Shown here piece after piece: positions 22,518-29,284 of a stretch of DNA of 29,284 bases (its first letter is position 1; every line of letters begins with the position of its first letter). Source of the stretch: JANQKX01 sp039028695 (GTDB lineage: Bacteria > Pseudomonadota > Alphaproteobacteria > Kiloniellales > Kiloniellaceae). The DNA is taken from positions 1 to 29,284 of the forward strand of contig JBCCHN010000059.1 of NCBI GenBank assembly GCA_039028695.1, read 5' to 3'. The notes beneath the pieces were generated by a model. It did not search any database. It was not told the origin of the DNA and was given only the letters and a program-made list of their open reading frames with translations. The position numbers were made by a program, and so were the translations under genes.

Positions 22518-23367
22518 CCCGGCAAGCCGCTGACTTAGTCGAACCATCAGATCGTCTTGGCCTATGAAAAAGTTGTCTAAGAAAACTTTTCCCGGGTGCT
22601 TTGACGATCCTCTCAGAAAATAGGGCTGTGTCAGAACCACCGATGCGCTTCTCACCCTTCCGCAAAAAAAATGCCAAGGGTCAAAGTTTTACCGAAGCTG
22701 GTAACAGAGTTGGCTTGGCCTTTTGAAGTCATGCTTTTTGGGACTCCTTGTCGGTCCCACCGCGTTATGACGGACGAGCGCCGCTCCAAAACCCACAAGG
22801 TCTGTGGCGGGGGCAGTTTTTCTTAAGGCGAAGTTCGAGATTTTTTAGCGGTCGCGAGGTCAATAAAAGTTCGGGGCATCAAGAGCGACGCATTTTCGGC
22901 TGCCTTGGATTAGGGCAATGATGCGGCCTCCTCCGAAAAACTATGATTTTGCAGTTGGGGCAGCGCGAGGCTGATAAACTTTTTTTTGCAATGAATTGTA
23001 GATGGCCAACCCAAAAAATATGGGGATGGCAAATTCGCAAAACAAATGCGCAAAAGAATTGCCTACGTGGCCGAATGGCACATACGGTCCTGATTTTGAC
23101 GGAAAAAAATAAACGTGTGAATAGTGGACACTTTCAGCCTTGAGACTCAAAAAAAGATTCTAGCGAGCTAAAAAGGTTAGGAAAAATTTTTTGCTTAAAA
23201 ATAGACATCAGAAAAGATCGATAACCCTCGGAAAAATTTATAGAAAATATTAAAAATTTAGCCAATTCCCATCTTTCAACGGGATATTAACCTTAAATGG
23301 TCATCTTCGCCGTGACGTGTCTTCATTTTTGTATTTTCCACAGTGAATTACACAAGGAATTTGTGAA
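22518..23367. other. Long non-coding region with palindromic element
   Basis: About 850 bp without a convincing gene. Short open frames on either strand lack ribosome binding sites, and their predicted products look random. It contains palindrome copy 2 (22568-22589) near its start and becomes strongly AT-rich from about 23100 to 23340. The AT-rich end probably holds the promoter of the PAS_5-like gene. Confidence 0.5.
22568..22589. repeat. Dispersed palindromic element, copy 2
   Basis: Identical over 22 bp to 5251-5272, about 17 kb away; flanks differ (preceded by CCTATGA, followed by TCCCGGG). Intergenic, 50 bp after the small secreted protein. Confidence 0.75.
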
Positions 23368-24711
23368 ATGTCTGTCACCCATTCCTGGCGAGGTGAAACG
23401 GTCGCCCTGCAAGAAGAGGCCGCACGTGTAGACAAGCCGGTATCGCCGGAAAACCAATTGACACTGCGGTTATGGGACCATTGGGAAAGCCTCCGCGGAG
23501 AACGCTCCCTGCCTTCCATGCGGACCTTTAGTGCTGAGGCCCTGGCCGGTTTCGCCGATCGGGCCTTTGTCTTGGAATGTGCGTCGGGCGCGGCTCGCGC
23601 AAGTCTCCAGTTCGTTGGAGAGGCCTTACTGGAAGAAGACCCAAAGGCCTTCCTAGACCAACCTTTATCCGCCCTACCCGCTGAGTCACTGCTGGCGGCT
23701 GTCACCAAGCACTGTGATGAGGTGCTGATGGACTTGGCGCCCATCGGATTTTCCGAGGCGTTTGCGAACGGTACCCGACAGGCTCATGCCATTCTCCTGC
23801 CTTTTGGCGAAGACGGCCAGCGGGCCGACGCGCTAATTGGTGTCGTGACCAACGAAACAAAGTTGTCTGAGACAACTTTCTCGGTGGATGAAACACCTGA
23901 GCGGCATGCTGCCCCAGAGGCGCCTATGGAGGCTTTCGAAGATACCCAGGGGAATCCTGATTTTGAGCCGGAAGGGGATGCTGGGATCGGTGATATCGGC
24001 GAGGAACACGAGCCGATCACCCAAAAGATTCACGCGACCGAGCCGGAACCGGCAACTGAGGCAAAGGGGTCCCTAGATCATCTAGCGGCCGATTTGGCTC
24101 AATGCCGCGAGATGGCACTCAGTTATGAGTATGGTGTTCTGAAAACCCGCTCGGCCCTTTATCGCGCACTTGAGAGGGCTTATCGCTTTTACTTCGAGGC
24201 GCAAAAATCACCGGACGCCTTTGCTACCCTTTGCGCAGAGGCGCACATCAAGGGGCAGAAAAGGGCTCCTTTCACGCCGGTGATCAAACTGATTTTCGGC
24301 AGCAACTACGATAAAGGTCGCCTAAGCGAATACGCGGCCTGCTTGGCCTATGCCCATCGAAAGGGACAAAGCCCGGAGGACTTTCGTTCCTTTGTCGAGG
24401 CCCAAAGCGGCGGCATGAAGGGCTGTGCCACGGCCGAGCGTCTGGCCCGCAGCGGCCAAAACCAGCCGTCCAAGGGGGCGGTTTTAGCGCAGGCCTTTGA
24501 AGCTCTCCGAGCCCGCCGGCCGCTGGCCATCATCGACGACCCTCGCTTGTTGAAGGGGCAGGAACGGCCCGAGTTCGTGCTAATGATTGCCAGAGAATCG
24601 CCCGAAGCGAACGGCCGATTGGAGGTTCTAGATCTGCTCGAAAATAATCCCAAGCAGATTGGACGTGCCGTCAAGAAGCTGGGCCAGTCCTACCAGAAGG
24701 CCAAAGCCTAG
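23368..24711 (+). CDS. PAS_5-like domain protein with uncharacterised C-terminal domain
   Basis: A 447-residue cytoplasmic protein. Residues 30-161 look like the alphaproteobacterial PAS_5 sensory fold (LRLWDHWESLRGERSLPSMR near the start, QFVGEALLEEDPKAF in the middle, HAILLPFGEDG at the end). Residues 162-245 are a Glu/Pro-rich disordered linker; TKLSETTF at 164-171 is encoded by palindromic repeat copy 3. Residues 246-447 are helical and basic, with AFATLCAEAHIKGQKRAPFT, VIKLIFGSNYDKGRLSEYA and RSFVEAQSGGMKGCATAERL; I do not recognise this domain. AAGGAATTTGTGAA precedes ATG, and CACAA/TTGTG arms flank the ribosome binding site. No output enzyme domain is seen. A sensor or regulatory adaptor is likely. 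Confidence 0.82.
   Translation: MSVTHSWRGETVALQEEAARVDKPVSPENQLTLRLWDHWESLRGERSLPSMRTFSAEALAGFADRAFVLECASGAARASLQFVGEALLEEDPKAFLDQPLSALPAESLLAAVTKHCDEVLMDLAPIGFSEAFANGTRQAHAILLPFGEDGQRADALIGVVTNETKLSETTFSVDETPERHAAPEAPMEAFEDTQGNPDFEPEGDAGIGDIGEEHEPITQKIHATEPEPATEAKGSLDHLAADLAQCREMALSYEYGVLKTRSALYRALERAYRFYFEAQKSPDAFATLCAEAHIKGQKRAPFTPVIKLIFGSNYDKGRLSEYAACLAYAHRKGQSPEDFRSFVEAQSGGMKGCATAERLARSGQNQPSKGAVLAQAFEALRARRPLAIIDDPRLLKGQERPEFVLMIARESPEANGRLEVLDLLENNPKQIGRAVKKLGQSYQKAKA
23859..23879. repeat. Dispersed palindromic element, copy 3 (inside a coding sequence)
   Basis: A perfect 21-bp palindrome with arms AAAGTTGTCT and AGACAACTTT around a central G. It lies in the linker of the PAS_5-like protein and is translated in frame. 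It matches copies 1 and 2 through the left arm and differs in the right arm and centre. Confidence 0.8.
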
Positions 24712-24861
24712 TCCGGTCCAGCCTCAAGCGATCGCTAAGACACAGATACGGTGGCCCGCACCGATGTTTTTGCAATGGGGTTTGCCTAATCAACCAAGCT
24801 TCCCCATATGAAAATCCACACGCCAATTCGGGGACCCGTTTCAGATCTTGGGAGAGTTTAG

Positions 24862-25047
24862 ATGTTCGATTGGCTGAACCAAATCTACGAGAATGCCATG
24901 GCAAATATGGACCGCAGAGTGGGATCCTATGGGGATTCTGAGGTTCAGTGGGGTATTATCCTGAGCATCTTGGCCGCCGTCTTAGCGGGATGGGCCATCC
25001 TCTCCCTCATGCGAAAGGGTTCATCCAAGAACAAGGATGAAGAATAG
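24862..25047 (+). CDS. Small single-helix membrane protein
   Basis: A 61-residue protein starting at 24862 after a GGGAGAGTTTAG ribosome binding site. The N-terminal amphipathic part is MFDWLNQIYENAMANMDRRV. One transmembrane helix follows (about 30-51, WGIILSILAAVLAGWAILSL) and then a charged cytoplasmic tail MRKGSSKNKDEE. The positive residues after the helix suggest an N-out, C-in topology. No family recognised. It is convergent with the metF-like gene (6 bp gap) and 150 bp after the PAS_5-like gene. Confidence 0.65.
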   Translation: MFDWLNQIYENAMANMDRRVGSYGDSEVQWGIILSILAAVLAGWAILSLMRKGSSKNKDEE

Positions 25048-25053
25048 CCTCGG

Positions 25054-25968
25054 TTAGTCTGGCGAGCGAACGCCGGCTTCCGAGACGACCTGGGCGATGG
25101 CCTCTGACTTTTGCATGGGCGCCATGACATGCAGCCCGGATATACCAGGAATTTCCGCCAGTCCTTGCATCAATTCCACGCAGATTTTTCGACCTTCCTG
25201 CCGCTCATCCTCGGCGCTTTCCATGCGGGCTATTACGTCGGCGGGGATGGAAACACCAAAAAGGTTTTCATCCATCCAGCGCGCGCCGCGGGCCGAAGCG
25301 ATGGGCCCGATCCCTACAATGAAAGAGAGCCGCTCGGTAATGCCGTGGTCCGCCAAGCGAGCGAAATAAGCACGTGCGACCTCTAAATCATAACAGAACT
25401 GGGTCTGGGCAAAGGAAGCACCCGCATCGGCCTTGGCGCTCAGCCCTTTAGGCTCCCAATCGGGCGCCGGGTTTTGAGGCATATCAGCGCATCCAACGAA
25501 GAAATGAGGAGGTGAAGCGATCTCGCGGCCGGAGGGTAGTTTTCCCCCGTCGGCCATTTCGCGGGCCAGGGTCATTACGGCACGGGAATCCAGATCATAG
25601 ACCGGCTTGGCATCGGGCTGGTCGCCCCCTTTGGGATCGTCGCCGTGAAGGATAAGCATGTTCTGAACGCCCTGGGCCGCCGCTCCGAGCAGGTCGCCGG
25701 CCAAAGCAATTCGGTTGCGGTCTCGACAGGTCACCTGAAGCACCGGCTCAATCCCCTCACCCGCCAACAAAGCGGCCGAAGCGAAGCTGGACATCGCCGC
25801 CCGTGCGCTGGCCGCATCCGTGACATTAACTGCATCCACCAACCCCTTGAGCGGGCGTGCCTTTTGTAAAAGGGCCTCGCGGTCGGCACTTAACGGAGGC
25901 GTGACCTCGGCGGTGATGACAAATTTTCCCATCGCCAGGCGGCTCTGCAGGCTTGAGGCACGGCTCAT
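25054..25968 (-). CDS. metF: Methylenetetrahydrofolate reductase (MetF-like)
   Basis: A 304-residue FAD-containing TIM-barrel enzyme that reduces 5,10-methylene-THF to 5-methyl-THF for methionine synthesis or one-carbon flow. Visible features: the N-terminal catalytic-Glu strand VITAEVTPPLSAD (Glu21; the common EFFPP here reads EVTPP), DAVNVTDAASA, PVLQVTCRDRNRIAL (the conserved T-C-R-D-R-N), NMLILHGDDPKGGD (the L-x-GDxP/D-P-x-G flavin motif) and ADAGASFAQTQFCYD (the Q-T-Q segment). The EVTPP form is common in MetF-like enzymes of one-carbon and demethylation pathways, so a role outside methionine synthesis is possible. The ribosome binding site is AAAGGAACG. It is downstream of the 128-aa gene on the same strand. 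Confidence 0.88.
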   Translation of the reverse strand: MSRASSLQSRLAMGKFVITAEVTPPLSADREALLQKARPLKGLVDAVNVTDAASARAAMSSFASAALLAGEGIEPVLQVTCRDRNRIALAGDLLGAAAQGVQNMLILHGDDPKGGDQPDAKPVYDLDSRAVMTLAREMADGGKLPSGREIASPPHFFVGCADMPQNPAPDWEPKGLSAKADAGASFAQTQFCYDLEVARAYFARLADHGITERLSFIVGIGPIASARGARWMDENLFGVSIPADVIARMESAEDERQEGRKICVELMQGLAEIPGISGLHVMAPMQKSEAIAQVVSEAGVRSPD

Positions 25969-26019
25969 TCTAACGTTCCTTTGTTGGATAAAATGGGAAT
26001 AGGGTGCGCGGCAGAGGCT

Positions 26020-26406
26020 TTAATTTTCGCCGCGCAGTTTGGCGCGCACGGCCCCCGGCTCCAGGTCGTCCAAATAGATTTCGGGGCGGGTCAGCATGTC
26101 TTCAATGCGAGTCATAAAGCCTTGAGCAATGGTCGAGGAGAGATCAATCTCGCTCATAATGCGACGCAAAACCGTGGAGCCTTCGCCAAAGCGCTGCATG
26201 TGGGCCACCGTATCTCGAGCCAGTCCCTGACCCTTGGCCCAGTCATCCCCATAAACGCCGCTGTCATCGGGGACCTGCCAATAAATCCAGGTGCCGCTTT
26301 CGTCCTGGGTCACGGTGGGAAAGGCCAACCACTGTTCCTCCCACCAATCCGCGTCGGCTTCGGCCTTTTGCGCCGCTTGATCGTGAAGTGCTTTTATATC
26401 GCTCAT
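26020..26406 (-). CDS. Small hypothetical protein in metF operon
   Basis: A 128-residue acidic cytoplasmic protein, not recognised. The start at 26406 (MSDIKALHDQAAQ) has GGAAC upstream at good spacing; the longer frame to 26442 has no support. The N-terminal half is Trp- and Asp/Glu-rich (ADADWWEEQWLAFP and WIYWQVPDDSG). The C-terminal half is helical (MSEIDLSSTIAQGFMTRIED). It precedes the metF-like gene by 51 bp on the same strand, so it is probably co-transcribed with it. It is not the 'virulence factor' protein commonly paired with this MetF class. Divergent from ribF. Confidence 0.7.
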   Translation of the reverse strand: MSDIKALHDQAAQKAEADADWWEEQWLAFPTVTQDESGTWIYWQVPDDSGVYGDDWAKGQGLARDTVAHMQRFGEGSTVLRRIMSEIDLSSTIAQGFMTRIEDMLTRPEIYLDDLEPGAVRAKLRGEN

Positions 26407-26500
26407 CGTCGTTCCATCACTTAAAAGGCCCGGCGCCTCCAAAAACGGGCATCACCGCCGGGAATCCTAAAAATCTCCTGTTCCATAGCATTTCCCATGC

Positions 26501-26531
26501 TTGTCTTGCCACAACATCTTGGCGATATAAT
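26501..26531 (+). promoter_or_regulatory. Possible ribF promoter
   Basis: A perfect TATAAT (26526-26531) lies 65 bp before the ribF start. Upstream TTGTCT (26501-26506) is 19 bp away and TTGCCA (26506-26511) 14 bp away, both off the ideal spacing of 17. Only the -10 is convincing. Confidence 0.35.
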
Positions 26532-26596
26532 GCCCCACGACCCGATTCCCTGGATGAACGATTTCACGGGTCCGCGATTCTTGTGGAGATGTCCTC

Positions 26597-27604
26597 GTGC
26601 AGCTTTGGCGCCATTTCACGAATTTACCCGATGCCGGCAAAGGTGCGGTACTCGCCATCGGCAATTTTGATGGGGTGCACCGCGGCCATCAGGAAATCGT
26701 TGCCCAAGCCGCCGCCAAGGCCGCTGAACTGAATCGGTCTTGCGGGATCTTGACCTTCGAGCCCCATCCCCGGCTTTTTTTCGCTCCCCAAAGCGCCCCT
26801 TTTCGCCTGACTCCTTTTCGCCTCAAGGCCCGGCTGATCGAGGCCCTGGGGGCGGATCACCTGTTCGTCCTGGCTTTCGACAAGCAAATGGCTGGGATGG
26901 AGGCTGACGCATTTGTGCGGGATGTCCTGGCCGATGGCCTGGGCGTTGGGCATGTAATGGTTGGAGATGATTTTCGCTTCGGCAAGGGACGCAAGGGAGA
27001 TATCGCCCTCTTAAAGACCATGGGCGATGAGCTAGGCTTTGGCGTTACTTCCGTGGATCAGATCCTCTCCACCGCTACAGAAGCCTATTCCTCTACCCTG
27101 GTGCGCTATCATTTGGAGCAGGGCAACCCGACACGAGCGGCTTTATTGTTGGGGCGCTATTGGGAGATAGAAGGCCGGGTGCAGACCGGTCACCAGCGGG
27201 GCCGACACCTGGGCTTTCCGACGGCGAACATTGCCTTGGACGATATCTTGCGACCAGCTTTTGGCGTCTATGCAGTGCGTGCATGTATCGATACGGGAAA
27301 GTCGCCGAAGTGGCATTCAGGCGTGGCCAATCTCGGGGTGCGTCCCACGGTGGATGGCGGTAATGCGCCTTTGCTGGAGGTCCATCTATTTGACTTTTCC
27401 GGCGATATTTACGGCCAGCATCTGAGGGTGGCGCTGGTCGATTTTCTAAGGCCCGAGCAGAAGTTCGATGGCTTGGACGCCTTAAAGGCTCAGATTGCCG
27501 AGGACAGCAAGCGCGCCAAGGTCACCTTGGAAATGGAAGACTGGCAGGCCAGTTGGCCGGCGAGCCCTTATATGGCACCCGCCAGAGATTTTTCCGAAGA
27601 ATAG
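26597..27604 (+). CDS. ribF: Bifunctional riboflavin kinase / FAD synthetase
   Basis: A 335-residue enzyme making FMN from riboflavin and FAD from FMN with ATP. The N-terminal nucleotidyltransferase domain has GNFDGVHRGH (22-31), TFEPHPRLFF and the VMVGDDFRFGKGRKGD signature. The C-terminal kinase domain has RHLGFPTANIAL, GVANLGVRPTVDGG and LEVHLFDFSGDIYG, then EQKFDGLDALKAQIAEDSKRA. Normal length. The start is GTG at 26597 with GGAG 8 bases upstream. In many bacteria ribF lies near ileS and lspA; here it is next to metF and ppc genes. Essential housekeeping enzyme. Confidence 0.96.
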   Translation: MQLWRHFTNLPDAGKGAVLAIGNFDGVHRGHQEIVAQAAAKAAELNRSCGILTFEPHPRLFFAPQSAPFRLTPFRLKARLIEALGADHLFVLAFDKQMAGMEADAFVRDVLADGLGVGHVMVGDDFRFGKGRKGDIALLKTMGDELGFGVTSVDQILSTATEAYSSTLVRYHLEQGNPTRAALLLGRYWEIEGRVQTGHQRGRHLGFPTANIALDDILRPAFGVYAVRACIDTGKSPKWHSGVANLGVRPTVDGGNAPLLEVHLFDFSGDIYGQHLRVALVDFLRPEQKFDGLDALKAQIAEDSKRAKVTLEMEDWQASWPASPYMAPARDFSEE

Positions 27605-27616
27605 AGAAAATCTGGC

Positions 27617-29284
27617 TCAGGCTGTCCAACCAAGACCGGCGGCCACGCAGTTGATGGAGACCAGTAATGGCACCAAGTCCTCCTGCTTTACCCCGTCACG
27701 GGCTGCCGTGGCACGGAATTTTTCAATCAGTTTGACCTGCTGAGCGCCCGCTCGTGCCAAGATGTCCAGGCGCCGGGCCAAGCGCTGCTCAAAGCGGGCA
27801 AACGGAGCCGATAAGGTCTCTTGGCCGGTGATCGCCAATATTTGAGTGACTGTTAGTCGGTATTCTTTTTCAACGAGGGAAAAAATGGCCTCTCTGGCCT
27901 TGGCGTCGGGCAAGAGAGCCGCATATTGTCGAGCGACCTCTAAATCCACCAGCATGAGTGTTTTTGAGACCTCATTGATGATGAGCTTAAAAAGAGGGCA
28001 TTCCTGAAACATGCGATTTAACATTTCTTGTCCATTTGCACCGCGGACGGCGACCAGTCTTTCAAGGGCGGTCCCCACCCCGAACCAGCCGGGTATAAGG
28101 TGTCGATTTTGGCTCCAGGCAAAAACCCAGGGAATGGCCCGCAAATCGGCCAGGGATTTTGCACCGAAGCGACGGGCCGGACGGGATCCCAGCTTAAGGC
28201 GCACCAGTTCCTCAACAGGGCTGGCAGTTTGATAGTAGGAAACCATATCCGGATGCTCGATCAGGTTTCGATAAGCCACGTAGGACATGCCGGACAAAGC
28301 TTCCATCACGTCGTCGAATTCTGGGCTTGTGGCGGCGGACGGATCAGAAAAAAGACTGTGCTCCAAGGCCGAGGCTACGAGCAGTTCCAATTGGGTCCGT
28401 GCCGTCACCCGGTTGGCGTACTTGGAAGAAACCACCTCGCCCTGTTCGGTGACACGGAGTTGGCCGGCAACCGTTCCGGCCGGTTGGGCGGCAATAGCAT
28501 GTCCCATGGGCAGGCCGCCGCGGCTTACCGAACCGCCACGACCATGAAAGAAGGTGATGGGACGGCCGCATTCCCGCCCCACTCGGGCAATCTTGACCTG
28601 GGCCTTGGAAAGTTCCCAATTTGAGGCGAAAAAGCCACCGTCTTTGTTGGAGTCGGAATAGCCCAGCATCACCTCTTGAGATCCGCCTTGATCCCGCAGA
28701 CTGCGGCGCACCATTTGGATGGAGAGGAGCTCCCGCATGATGGCCGGTGCGGCTCTAAGGTCGTCAATGGTCTCGAACAGCGGCACGACTTTGTGGCGAC
28801 AAATCTCTTGGGCATTCTGATCGACGAAAAGCCCGGCATATTTGCAGAGCAAATAGACACTCAAAATATCTGCGACCGAGCGGGTCATACTTAAGATAAT
28901 GGCGCCGCCGGCGCGTCGATCCAGTTTATCGGCGAGTCTTTGAAGGCTCTGAAACAGGCCAAAGGTTTTTTGGCTGCGGTCGGAGAGTTGATTGAAGTGA
29001 CGTTGCTCAGCTTGGGGATGGCTTAGTTCGCTAAGGATCCAGTCCTGCCATGCCTTGCTGCTCGCATCCGGGCAAGCATCCTTTGCATCACCGGTGCGCT
29101 CGGACCAGATCTCCTCTAAGCAGTGGCGGACGGTGTCGCTGTTTTCCCGCAGATCTAAACTTGCCGTCCTGAACGCGAATATTTCCACCTCGCGACGCAA
29201 GGGCTTGATCATTTCCGCTGCCAAGGCCTTGTATCCACTGGCCTTTAGGGCCGTCTCGACCAAAGTCAGATCAGTTAGAAATTC
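27617..29284 (-). CDS. ppc: Phosphoenolpyruvate carboxylase, C-terminal part (5' end off the window)
   Basis: 555 residues of an approximately 900-residue enzyme; the frame is open at the window's last base, so the N-terminus is missing. PEPC makes oxaloacetate from PEP and bicarbonate for anaplerosis. Active-site motifs: LDLRENSDTVRH, VMLGYSDSNKDGGFFASNW, FFHGRGGSVSRGGLP and the EQGEVVSSKYAN segment. The C-terminal end reads SINCVAAGLGWTA, whereas most PEPCs end SxNxxAxGxxNTG; the usual terminal Asn-Thr-Gly is altered. It is convergent with ribF, leaving only 12 bp between the stop codons. An internal TTG at 29263 is not the start, because family sequence continues upstream. Confidence 0.96.
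   Translation of the reverse strand, partial: EFLTDLTLVETALKASGYKALAAEMIKPLRREVEIFAFRTASLDLRENSDTVRHCLEEIWSERTGDAKDACPDASSKAWQDWILSELSHPQAEQRHFNQLSDRSQKTFGLFQSLQRLADKLDRRAGGAIILSMTRSVADILSVYLLCKYAGLFVDQNAQEICRHKVVPLFETIDDLRAAPAIMRELLSIQMVRRSLRDQGGSQEVMLGYSDSNKDGGFFASNWELSKAQVKIARVGRECGRPITFFHGRGGSVSRGGLPMGHAIAAQPAGTVAGQLRVTEQGEVVSSKYANRVTARTQLELLVASALEHSLFSDPSAATSPEFDDVMEALSGMSYVAYRNLIEHPDMVSYYQTASPVEELVRLKLGSRPARRFGAKSLADLRAIPWVFAWSQNRHLIPGWFGVGTALERLVAVRGANGQEMLNRMFQECPLFKLIINEVSKTLMLVDLEVARQYAALLPDAKAREAIFSLVEKEYRLTVTQILAITGQETLSAPFARFEQRLARRLDILARAGAQQVKLIEKFRATAARDGVKQEDLVPLLVSINCVAAGLGWTA

Noticed and set aside
22941..23150. Small frames in the gap before the PAS_5-like gene
   Set aside because: No ribosome binding sites, AT-rich, no recognisable sequence pattern.

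Overview
The window looks like chromosomal DNA of a free-living, probably marine or aquatic, alphaproteobacterium of the Rhodospirillales type. This is inferred from the gene families (a PAS_5-like domain, DUF2325, a GlxA-type AraC regulator beside a gamma-butyrobetaine dioxygenase-like gene, imelysin/DUF1513 genes), from moderate-to-high GC coding sequence with AT-rich intergenic patches, and from 21-bp Fur-type operators. There are no phage, transposase, CRISPR or rRNA genes. The only RNA gene I can support is tRNA-Ser(UGA) at 5863-5952.

Region by region. 1-1463: a minus-strand gene fragment at the edge, an exported hypothetical protein and a small coiled-coil protein, with an AT-rich patch between the last two. 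1679-4921: agmatine deiminase, a YdcZ-type DMT permease, a cysteine-containing secreted protein and a nitronate monooxygenase-family flavoprotein. 4922-5862: gene-poor DNA with a 22-bp repeated palindrome and a pair of FNR-like sites, then tRNA-Ser. 6022-16705: an iron/redox island with an imelysin(IrpA)-imelysin-DUF1513 operon, a Tat-exported multicopper oxidase, a peroxiredoxin-aldehyde dehydrogenase-ankyrin operon, an unrecognised 173-aa protein divergent from a coiled-coil DUF2325 protein, and bacterioferritin-associated ferredoxin. 16966-21044: an alpha/beta hydrolase and a translationally coupled dioxygenase/class II aldolase pair, divergent from a GlxA-family regulator. 21101-25047: an outer-membrane-like protein, a small secreted protein, an 850-bp non-coding gap, a PAS_5-like protein with an unknown C-terminal domain, and a one-helix membrane protein. 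25054-29284: housekeeping genes metF-like, a small hypothetical, ribF and a truncated ppc.

The most notable feature is that every transcription start region in the 9.7-16.7 kb block carries a near-identical 21-bp palindrome (five copies; half-site TGCGAATGA). The operons for envelope iron-binding proteins, a putative ferroxidase, peroxide detoxification, Bfd and two uncharacterised proteins therefore look like one co-regulated iron-responsive system. The second notable feature is a dispersed palindrome (AAAGTTGTCT arms) present three times, once inside a reading frame, where it encodes eight residues of a protein linker.

All calls rest on reading motifs and context by eye; no database search was run.
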